Position numbers and translations under genes: made by a program. Positions 37,446 through 46,511 of a DNA stretch of 64,000 nucleotides are shown piece after piece. The notes below the pieces were generated by a model, which saw only the letters and a list, made by a program, of their open reading frames with translations, did no database searches and was not told where the DNA came from. Source of the DNA: Bryoerythrophyllum caledonicum (taxonomy: Eukaryota; Streptophyta; Bryopsida; Pottiales; Pottiaceae); NCBI GenBank assembly GCA_963971425.1, contig OZ020521.1:188501-252500 (forward strand), given 5' to 3'. Position 1 is the stretch's first letter. Every line of letters starts with the position of its first letter.

Positions 37446-37591
37446 GATGGCAGAAAACACAATTTTCACATTTACCTCTGGAGAGACACGTTGGATTCAG
37501 AAAGGAATCTGCATGCCACATGTGCAGACATGTCATCAACTGCGGTAGATTCAAGTCGCAGTAATTTTCAGCATGGGTCGAACGAGTGTCC

Positions 37592-37855
37592 GCGCCAATC
37601 CGCGCCTCACTCCGTCATCGAAGGCTGTCCGCGGGCAGTCCGCGGCAGTCCGCGGCCCTTCCGCGCTCAGTCCGCTGCTAGTCTGCGCTCAGTCCGCGGC
37701 CTGTCCGAACCACTGTCGCTTGTAGTCCGCGGGCAGCCCGCGGCAGTCCGCGCGCTGTCCGCGGCAGTCCGTGGCAGTCCGCGGGCTGTCTCGGGTTGTC
37801 CGGGGCTGTCTGCGGCTACGTCCGCTGCTAGTCCGCGCCCCAACCGCGCCTGTTC
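37592..37855. promoter_or_regulatory. GC-rich repeat cluster 1 of hAT element 2 (transposase promoter)
   Basis: More than ten copies of GCAGTCCGCGG or AGTCCGCG-type repeats. The cluster ends about 15 bp before the TATA box at 37870. Confidence 0.7.
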
Positions 37856-37869
37856 CATTTGAATTTCAG

Positions 37870-37877
37870 TATAAAAT
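37870..37877 (+). promoter_or_regulatory. TATA box of hAT element 2 transposase gene
   Basis: TATAAAAT, about 150 bp before the ATG at 38023 and directly after the GC cluster. Confidence 0.6.
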
Positions 37878-38022
37878 AGTGCCGTTCCAAGGCGACGGTA
37901 CTTAATCCTCCATAGTGGCTTTCAAGACCTTGGATTCTTTGTACAAGAATGCATTGCTCGAAATCCCATTGCTGAGGAGGGAATTGCTGACACATAGTTG
38001 GCTTTGAGTTCAGTGCGACTCC

Positions 38023-39357
38023 ATGCCGCGTCGGAATTTTGTATGGGATCTATGGTACGAAGACATGGGCAACGCTCCTTCAAGAGCTGCACGACAAGTG
38101 AAGTGTCGGTTTTGTTCTCACTCTATGGTTTATAGAGCCGATAGGATGTTGTCGCATATTGGGTACCGTCATCCTAGTAATCTAGGTCGTGACGTCAAAT
38201 TGTGTAGGATGGTGCCTCCACATGTGCGTTTGTTGTTTCAAAGTTGTGATGGGATTGTTCCTAATCGTTCTGATGCTGCCAACGATGTACCATGTTTCCA
38301 ACAACGTGTTGATGACGAGAATGGGATTGGAGTGGAACACTTATTGACACAATCCGTGGTAGACGACCTGGAGTAGATTCAGAACTCCCAAACAAGTCGT
38401 GGCGTGGAATCCGTGCACTTAGATAGGGAACCTCGAGAGCTACGTCAAGCGACCTTGCCTGAGGGCTTCAACATTTCCAAAAGGCATCTCTTGGACAAGG
38501 CTTGGTCTAGCGCTTTCTATGAAGCAAACATTCCATTCAATATCATTAGGCACCCTGCTTTTGTAAAAGCGGTTCAGGAAACTGCACGCGCACGAATGCC
38601 CGCCTACCATCCACCCACCTACAATGCCGTACGTACGAAGTTGTTGACAAACAAAAAAGTTGATGTACAAACGACTGTCAATGTAGCCATGGGTAATGCT
38701 ATATCAAAGTATGGCGTTACAATATGTAGTGATGGCTGGGACAACGTTCAGAACCGACCTTTGCTAAATGTTGTTCAGTCATGCACAAAAGGGGATGTTT
38801 TCATAGGCACCATCGATACATCGGGAAATTATAAAGTCCACTTTTATGTTGTTTCTCAAATCCGACCGTTTCTGCAAATGGTTGGACATGCAAATGTTGT
38901 CCAAGTATGCACGGACAATGCTCCAGTCATGGCGGCCGCATGTCGTGACATCATGCAAGAAATTCCACATCTCTATGTTCAAGAATGCGCTGCCCATTGC
39001 TTGGATCTTTTACTGGAAGATTGGGGCAAAGAAGCGTCGGTACAAAGGATTGTTAAGAAGGCAAGGGTTGTTTGTTTATTCATCAAGAACCACCATGCCC
39101 CACACGCAATCTTTCGAAGGTTATCACCCGATCTTTCTATTCGTTTNNNNNNNNNNNNNNNNNNNNNNNNNNNNNNNNNNNNNNNNNNNNNNNNNNNNNN
39201 NNNNNNNNNNNNNNNNNNNNNNNNNNNNNNNNNNNNNNNNNNNNNNNNNNNNNNNNNNNNNNNNNNNNNNNNNNNNNNNNNNNNNNNNNNNNNNNNNNNN
39301 NNNNNNNNNNNNNNNNNNNNNNNNNNNNNNNNNNNNNNNNNNNNNNAAGATGTGTAG
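38023..39357 (+). pseudogene. hAT transposase of element 2, one in-frame stop and cut by an assembly gap
   Basis: From ATG 38023: BED-type finger CRFCSHSMVYRADRMLSHIGY (a little over 20 residues; C-x2-C...H), TAG at 38374-38376, then the same frame from 38404. The core region follows with ICSDGWDNV and VCTDNAPVM, which align with ICTDGWDDV and ICTDNAPNM of hAT element 1, plus HCLDLLLEDWGKE. The N gap (39147-39346) interrupts the coding part. After the gap no hAT dimerisation domain or acidic tail is recognisable, so the C-terminus is either collapsed in the gap or deleted. The last codons around the gap are uncertain. Confidence 0.8.
39147..39346. other. Assembly gap of 200 N
   Basis: A run of exactly 200 N, most likely a placeholder of unknown true length. 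Confidence 0.99.
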
Positions 39358-40500
39358 TTGTGAGCCATTCACAGCTGCCAACTTTGACATCCTCCCCAGG
39401 GCTGATTATTTGTTAACCCCTACAGGACCAAGTGTCCAAATTTGGCTTTTTGAAAAATCGGTCAGGTTCCTATGGTGTCAATTTCCAACATTCCACTTTG
39501 AAATTTTTACTATAGAAAGACATTACCAAGAGCTCAGTGGGAAAACAATTTTTTCCTAAATTGAACATTTGATGAAAAAGTTATAGGGTATTGAATTTTA
39601 AATGGGGAGGGCGGGCACCTCGGGCACCTCCAAAAACTTTTGATATGATACTCTATTGAAAGTGAGATTTTCAGTAGTCGCAAGTAATATTATTTCCCTT
39701 CATGTTGTCAAAAAAAAATTCTTGTCTTTAGTGAAAAATAGCATACCAACCCAAGTCAAACATTTTCACACATTGTCACTCATTGTCGGGCAAGGTACCA
39801 AAAAAACTTCTTCTTTTCCACATAAAACCTAGAGATCTTCATATTTTTCACTTTTTATTTTTTCCACAACAATACGTAATGTAAAGCTTCTTATTGACCA
39901 TTCGGATTATCAATCGAAAACACATTAAGTTCAAAAAAAATTAAAGTGTGAATTAACAAATTTCGAGCCTCCACTCCTTGCTTACTTGTTTTGAATATGC
40001 TACACCCTGTCTCTACCTCTAAAAATTGGTGTGTAAGGAGCTAACATCATGCTTAACAAGATGGTAATAGATTTAGACCTTGTGTAGTGAAGTTTTTTGA
40101 CACTAACTGAAGTCAAAGTCTGCTGATCCACTAAACGCAGGGAAGAAAATGAACCATTTGCTTGACTTCAAACACTATAATATTTCAATCCGTGCGGTCA
40201 AAGTTTATGAAATTTTGAACATGTATTACTTAATAAGCCTTTATTGAGATCCTACGGTCATAACTAAAAATCAAAGTTTTTGTTACCTTCTTAATTCATT
40301 GCACTAGAACCCATTAATTTTGAAGTGTTTTTGGTGTAAAACTGTCTTGGTACCTTAGGGGTTAATTTACCTTGAAATTTTTGGCACAAGATCATCTCTA
40401 TGTTTATAATAAGTGTGCCAAATTCCAAGGCCACATGAAGAATACAAAAAAGGATACGCAAAATTTTTAGAGGCGCGCGGACAAGTAACTGAGTGGACAA
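39358..40500. other. Non-coding spacer of hAT element 2, partly conserved in hAT element 1
   Basis: No gene is seen. The part 39705-40400 aligns with 15995-16720 of hAT element 1 in the same orientation, though the neighbouring genes differ. Confidence 0.65.
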
Positions 40501-40502
40501 GG

Positions 40503-40660
40503 AATCTGCGTCGGACTGGTCGCGGACTAAACGCGGACTGCCCGCGGACATGGCGCGGACTGCCCGCGGCCAGGGCGCGGACAGGGCACAGACAGGGAGC
40601 GGACTGCCCGCGGACAGCTGCGACCCTACGGCGGCGGACAGGCCTGGACATGGGTGGACA
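40503..40660. promoter_or_regulatory. GC-rich repeat cluster 2 of hAT element 2 (short-gene promoter)
   Basis: Copies of GCGGACTGCCCGCGGACA and GGCGCGGACAGG. It ends about 17 bp before TATAAAG at 40677-40683. Confidence 0.7.
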
Positions 40661-40676
40661 TGGTCGGGCAGAGTGC

Positions 40677-40683
40677 TATAAAG
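40677..40683 (+). promoter_or_regulatory. TATA box of the short gene in hAT element 2
   Basis: TATAAAG next to the GC cluster, 400 bp before the ATG at 41083. The leader could contain an intron. Confidence 0.55.
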
Positions 40684-41082
40684 GGGGAGGGAGAAAATTT
40701 TGCAGGCACACTTTTCCACGAATCCTGGGCACCCTGACGCACTTGCCTCCACGTTGACGGCGGTGTGCGGGGTTTCCAGGTGGGTCCGTGGTCCTCTTGA
40801 GGACGGAGATTACCCGAAAGGGGATTTTTAGTCCTCAGATACATCAGCACAGGTACAGAATATTTTGAAGTTGTCAGAGATTTGACGAAGCCGAGTATTT
40901 AATACTTTTTTTCCATCTCTTAACAGCACTATTTCGAAGTGCTTGCATGGGATTTATTGTAGCACTATTTTGAAGTGCAATTAGTTATAGGCGGCATAAT
41001 CATATTAGAATAGTTAGCTAGTATTAGAAAAGCAATTAGAAGTATTTCGTAGTGGTTTAGGTTTGTTTGAAACATTTTCACC

Positions 41083-41715
41083 ATGCATAGCGGTGGTGGA
41101 GGTGGTGGAGATGGTGGGGGGAGGAAGAATTTAAATGTGCCACGTTTGGGCCCGGGTCCTTCGAAAAGAGCCAAGAAGCCTGCGGATTTGGAGCTAGAAA
41201 TTTACGGGGACATTAATCATTTGGCATATAGAGGATGGGAGGATTTACCGGAGCCATGGACTTGTCAACAGGCGTATGAACACATTGGTTTTGCTCACCT
41301 CGACCGATGGTATACTTCGGAAGCACATGAGGACCATTTTCGATTGAAGCAATTGACATATTCGAATATTACCTCCACTGAGATAAAATGGAGGTTTTTA
41401 GAGGTTTTACGAGCCATCTCCCACGAAATACGGTATCGATCAAATAATATTCCGAGAAGAATTGGAGCAATGATATACGCGGAATGTGAGTTGGGAAAGC
41501 AGGTTGATTGGTCGACGCTTGATCAACCTTTGTACACTATTGGTAACCTTGGCGTGCATCTAGGCAAAGCACTTTCTTCAAAGCTACCTGTGCTATCGAT
41601 TCCTAGAAACCCCGTGCCGGAGTGGTTTATGCGCGACAGTACTTTGGTTGACCCACCTAACGAAGAGTTGCCAGCAGACCGAGCAAAACCAAAGCCCCGC
41701 ATTCAAAGACGGTGA
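41083..41715 (+). CDS. Short VDWSTL-domain protein of hAT element 2
   Basis: An intact 210-residue frame starting with a Gly-rich stretch (HSGGGGGGDGGG). It matches the N-terminal domain of the long RING gene that follows: PADLELEIY, YRGWEDLPEPWT, KWRFLEVLRAISHE, NNIPRRIGAMIYAE and LGKQVDWSTL. It ends RIQRR with no coiled coil or RING. The domain is not one I recognise. hAT element 1 has the same short/long pair. The short form could bind partners of the long form without the RING; that is inference only. Confidence 0.7.
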   Translation: MHSGGGGGGDGGGRKNLNVPRLGPGPSKRAKKPADLELEIYGDINHLAYRGWEDLPEPWTCQQAYEHIGFAHLDRWYTSEAHEDHFRLKQLTYSNITSTEIKWRFLEVLRAISHEIRYRSNNIPRRIGAMIYAECELGKQVDWSTLDQPLYTIGNLGVHLGKALSSKLPVLSIPRNPVPEWFMRDSTLVDPPNEELPADRAKPKPRIQRR

Positions 41716-42355
41716 AGGTGCCTCCTCGTCGCGCTCCGGATATGGAATGTAAATAATGCGTACTAATTCGGCATATGTGTTTCACGAGGCGAATTTCAAA
41801 TAGTTTAGGTGCCTAAAGTCGCAAAATCAATTACCTATTTAGTAGAAAAAAATGAAGTTGTGTACATGTGTACAAGTTTCTACTTGATTTTGAGAAAAAA
41901 AATATAGAGAACTCCCATCTACTAGAGGCAATTTTCCCAACCCTCTTTACGTGTTCTTCAAAAAACCTTATAAGTTCTTCTAGAGCACACATTGCACGAC
42001 CATTGTAAAAAATGAAATTTGATGTGCAAGTATTGTTTTAAAGGCTTACTTTCTTGTATTCATTGTCGATTTTTTTTTTTTTTTTTTTTTTTTTGATGTA
42101 TTAATTCCCTTGAAGACTACACCGTTCCTTGAGTATAGTGTTGAATATAGTGTAGACCAGACTATTTGAAATTTCCTACACTAATTGAAAATTTACATGC
42201 AATTGTTGACTGACACACACTTGCTTGAGAATAAATACCCAATCAGAACCTGGCATGCACATGCTTTTATGGAAACTAGTGTGAGTGATTTCGTGAATAA
42301 TCCCTCTACACTATATTCAGTGTTTAGTGTACTGGACTAGGGGTTAGTGGGCTAG
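41716..42355. other. AT-rich spacer of hAT element 2
   Basis: Contains a pure T run of about 25 bases at 42069-42094. Otherwise nothing recognisable. Confidence 0.5.
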
Positions 42356-42357
42356 GA

Positions 42358-42920
42358 CTGGGCGCGCTGACGGGTTGCGGACTGAGCGAGGACAGTTCGC
42401 GGATAGGGCGCGAACTGGGAGCGGACGGTTTAGACAAACTGGGAGCGGACGGTTTAGACAATCTGGGAGCGGACAGGGATCGGACTGGGAGCGGACGAGG
42501 ATCGGACTGGGAGCGGACGGGGATTGGACTGGGAGCGGACGGGGATCGGACTGGGAGCGGACGGGGATCGGACTATGAGCGGACAGTCCGCGGACTGCCC
42601 GCGGATAGGGAGCGGACGGGGATCGGACTGGGAGCGGACAGTCCGCGGACTGCCCGCGGATTGGGAGCGGACGGGGATCGGACTGGGAGCGGACAGTCCG
42701 CGGACTGCGCGCGGATTGAGAGCGGACGGGGATCGGACTGGGAGCGAACAGTCCGCGGATTGCCCGCGGACTGGGAGCGGAGAGTCCGCGGACTGCCCGC
42801 GGATTGGGAGTGGACGGGGATCGGACTGGGAGCGGACAGTCCGCGGACTGGACGCGGGCAGTCCGCGTCCCGTCCGCGGGCTGGGCAGGGAATGTCCACG
42901 GACGGGACGCGGACGGGGTG
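42358..42920. promoter_or_regulatory. GC-rich repeat cluster 3 of hAT element 2 (RING promoter), about 560 bp
   Basis: The largest cluster before a gene. Repeats of GGGAGCGGACGGGGATCGGA (18-20 bp apart) alternate with CAGTCCGCGGACTGCCCGCG. ORFs across it on both strands (Arg/Ser/Pro repeats) are artefacts. It ends next to TATAGAAA at 42928-42935, a TATA-like box. Confidence 0.7.
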
Positions 42921-43369
42921 CACATGTTATAGAAAGCGGAAAGGGCCCATGGCTTGACACTTTCTTAGTCCTAGAAAGCCTTGACGCACTTGCCTCCACG
43001 TTGACGGCGGTGTGCGGGGCTTCAAAGAGGGAAAGTGCTCCTTTTGAGGACCTTCATTTTCCCAAGGGGAGATGTTTGTCCTCAGAAGCATCTGTTTTTT
43101 CACTATTATAGGCGATGGTTATGCCAACGGTGGGGTTTCAGCAATCTATCCAAGCATGGAAACAATATTTTGAAGTGCATGCTTCAATTTGTAGCCTGGG
43201 CAGCACTATTTTGAAGTGCAGGAAGTCTTCAGATTTTTGGAATAGAGCAGTTGTTCTAGAATTTTTGTATAATTTTTGTATGATAATAGGTAATGTGGGA
43301 GAGGAAATAGATATTATTGTAAGTAACTTTTCTGATACGGGAATCTGTAGAAGACTTTAGAAGAATTTC

Positions 43370-45604
43370 ATGATGGAAAGCGGAGGTGGTGTTCAAGGAG
43401 CACAGAGGATGATGGTGGACAAACCAAGCGAGGAGGGTTTTACAGTGAAAAGGACAAAGAGGAACCCAACAGATTTGGAGCTGGAGGTATACGCAAATCG
43501 TGATCTTCAAGCAAAGGAGGGTTGAGAATCAGTGCATGAGCCATGGACAGCCGACAGTGCATTGGAGTACATCAAGTTTGCGCATCTCGACAGATGGTGG
43601 CCTGCGGAGCTCCACCCTAAACATTGTGCAGCGAGAGCAGTCACGTACAGACAGATCAATGACGTGCATGTGAAGTGGAGGTTCCTCGAGATCTTACGTG
43701 CCATTTCTAACTTGGAGAAATGGCCTAAGAATAATATTCCTAGATCCATTGCAGCATTGATGTATGTAGAATATCAATTAGGGAAGGAAGTGGATTGGTC
43801 AACGATTCACGACCCCTTTTCAGGTGGTCGGAGACTTGGACGCCATCTTTCAGCAAAGAAACCTCGAGAGATTCCAAGAAACAATGCCCCTCAATGGTTC
43901 CTTGATAACCCTACTTTGTACGACGATCCAAATGATGAAGTGCCGTTCAATCGAGAAATATTTGTTTCGCCAAGGAATAGTAGCGGTCGAAAGCGTAGAG
44001 AAAGGAAGGTTGAAGACACTCATTGCAAAGAATTGGACAAGCATGCCCCAAACGAGATTGGGGAGGGGTCAAACCCACTTTCAGAAACTTTGGAGATGGC
44101 CAATGCTATTCAAAGCAAAGCCGCTGACGCCCCGATGAAGTTTGATGAAGATAAGTATGGTGAGTTACAAGCACAATTGGAAGTGCTTAGTGTGGAGATA
44201 AAGAGGTTGCAACATGGACGAGACGATGATGTGCAAACGGTGTCAAAAGTACTTGCGCTAGAGATAGAGAAGAAGAACTTGCTTGCTGAAGTGACCCATC
44301 TACGCAATCAAGTCAATCAAGTCAACGATAGTAATGAAAAGTACATGATTGAAGTTGCAGACTTAAAGAGGGAACTACAAGAAATCAAGGCACAACATGT
44401 AGCAACGGAGATGACGCATGCAGGTTTGCAACAAGAGTTGGATGAATCAAAAGCATATCGGGAGAATGAAGAATCGGCCCGAAACAATCTTAAATTATTG
44501 GTTTCAACAATAATCGATGAGCGCGAAGAGATGATGATCACAACGTTATTCGCTGTGGCACGGACACGGCAATACGAGGCGGAATTCCAGAGTATATGCG
44601 CTGAATGGACATCGGAGAAGAAGTTAAGGACCCTTTTGCTCACATCATGGCCTCGTGATGAAACCATGTATCCAATCAGCTGGGACGATAGTGATCCGTC
44701 GGTACTATTGAACAACAATAGTATTGATTGGAGGCTTGTAACAGAAGAGGATCACCGTTGGGACATTGAAGAAGTGCATGATCATCCAACTGAAATGATT
44801 GGAAAGCCGTTGTGGCAAAGACCACACCCCATGACATCCGACGGATCATCATGTCCTACCTGCGATAATCCTTGGGGTCCTGAAGGGTGTTATATGATTG
44901 GATCGTGTGGCCATTTGTTCCATCCGCATTGTCTAATCAAGAGTATGATTCGTTCGCGTACTTGTGGTGTATGTAGGGCGCCATTACATCCACGTTTGTA
45001 TCTTCAATTTGGCCTACGGGATATCATGCCAAGTCACTGGGTGTATCGTCAAGATGATTATGACTTTGCACTTGAAGACTTCAATGGGAACCCTGTTGAG
45101 TGGAGTTGGAGACATAATATGTCCAAGGCACAACTGTGACATACCTTTCAAGGGGAAGAATTGTTAGATGATCCGGACAAACTAGTACATGCAGCAAACG
45201 AGATGTATCCTGACAAACCGGCAGATTACGGCATGAAGATGTTTTTTTACCAGACCCTAGGGTGGCATTGGAATCGTCAAAGAAACGAATTGGCGCACGG
45301 CTTAGGACCGCCACCATATTACAACTCATCTGGCGAGCGAGCTGTGGGGGATCTAGAACTACGAAGGGCTTATCGTGATACAACACTACCTGCAACCACT
45401 GGAACGGAGGAATTGTATTGGGAAGAACGCTACCATCAAAAACGACTACTTGTGGCGGCGCTAGATGCCATTTTGGAAGACGTCGCCCCGGAGGTGAAGG
45501 AATGGCTTAATGGTGGGGAGATACCTCGATATCGGCAAGGCCATGGACGTCATGGATATCGAACGCGGAGTAATGTTCGTGCAAGAGATGCTGCAAGAGC
45601 TTAG
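43370..45604 (+). pseudogene. Long VDWSTL-domain / coiled-coil / RING-H2 protein of hAT element 2, two nonsense codons
   Basis: The reading frame begins MMESGGGVQGAQ at 43370. TGA at 43523-43525 replaces the Trp of the conserved GWE motif (G-stop-E). The N-domain follows (EPWTADSALEYI, KWRFLEILRAIS, LGKEVDWSTI), then a basic linker, then a clear coiled coil at about residues 260-430. The RING-H2 finger lies near residues 494-540: CPTC, CGHLFHPHC, CGVC. A second TGA at 45137-45139 precedes a 3' part (DDPDKLVHAANEMYPDK, MFFYQTLGWHW) that is homologous to the end of the hAT element 1 gene. Candidate ubiquitin E3 ligase by family. The downstream part is in frame, so only the two stops break it. 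Confidence 0.75.
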
Positions 45605-45935
45605 AGCACCATATTAATTTGTGGAAGTGAAGGATTAAAGATTCAGTAAACTATGACCAAGTCTAATTTCCCGATTGAATTAGTGTAATCAAAGCTCTTA
45701 TGTTGTTATCTTTGACATTACGAACATGGAATTCACAGTGAGTTATACACAACGGGATATTTTTTACCCATTTTGAATGCATTTATATCGAGGTTCAAAT
45801 TTGGACATTACCGTTCTCACATTGCCAAAACTTGTAGTTACACGGCGACCTTGTTGTCTCCCCCAAACCCCACCCCTACAGCAACGGCAGTTGCAAAGAG
45901 CAATTCAAAGGAGAAAAACGACGCCCATTCAGCGG
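45605..45935. other. Spacer between RING and kinase genes of hAT element 2
   Basis: No gene is seen; ordinary base composition leading into GC cluster 4. Confidence 0.45.
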
Positions 45936-45937
45936 AC

Positions 45938-46240
45938 AGGCCGCGGGCAGTCCGCTGCTAGTCCGCGGGCAATCCGCTGCCAGTCCGCGGGCAAGTCCGC
46001 GGTCAGTCTGCGGGCAATCAGTTGCCAGTCCGCGGGCTCTTTCAACCCAATCCGCGCCCCGTCCGCGGGCAGTCCGCGGGCAATCCGCTGCAGTCCGCGG
46101 GCAATCCGCTGCAGTCCGCGGGCAATCCGCTGTCAGTCCGCGAGCAAGTCCGCGGGCAGTCCGCGGGCTCTTCCAACCTAATCCGCGCCCCATCCGCGTC
46201 CAGTCCGCGCCCCGTCCGCTCCCCGTCCGCGCGGTTCTCC
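45938..46240. promoter_or_regulatory. GC-rich repeat cluster 4 of hAT element 2 (kinase promoter)
   Basis: Copies of GCAGTCCGCGGGCAATCCGC and CCGTCCGCG-type repeats. It ends about 45 bp before TATATAAAGG. Confidence 0.7.
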
Positions 46241-46283
46241 AGGTTCCCAACCCTATCCGCAATGTTCCCGACCCCTTGCAGCC

Positions 46284-46293
46284 TATATAAAGG
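46284..46293 (+). promoter_or_regulatory. TATA box of the kinase gene in hAT element 2
   Basis: TATATAAAGG, the best TATA match of the element, 219 bp before the ATG at 46512. Confidence 0.7.
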
Positions 46294-46511
46294 CAGATAG
46301 GCCATTGACGACCTCACTTTTTTCCCTCCATTTCCTTGCCCAATAGGAACCCGAGACCTTGTTGCGCGAGCACCATTGCACGGGTTTCGAGGGTATAGGA
46401 GTTGGGAAAGACGAATGCGGAGGTAACCCTTGTCATTTTTTTCCAGACTCACTCACTTTCGCACTGCACTTTAAGTGACCGGTTTAAGTGACCGGTAACT
46501 ACTTTACAGGA

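Noticed and set aside
42344..43111. Arg/Ser/Pro-repeat ORFs across GC cluster 3 of hAT element 2
   Set aside because: Low-complexity translation of the repeat on both strands; it sits just upstream of a TATA-like box and the real RING gene.
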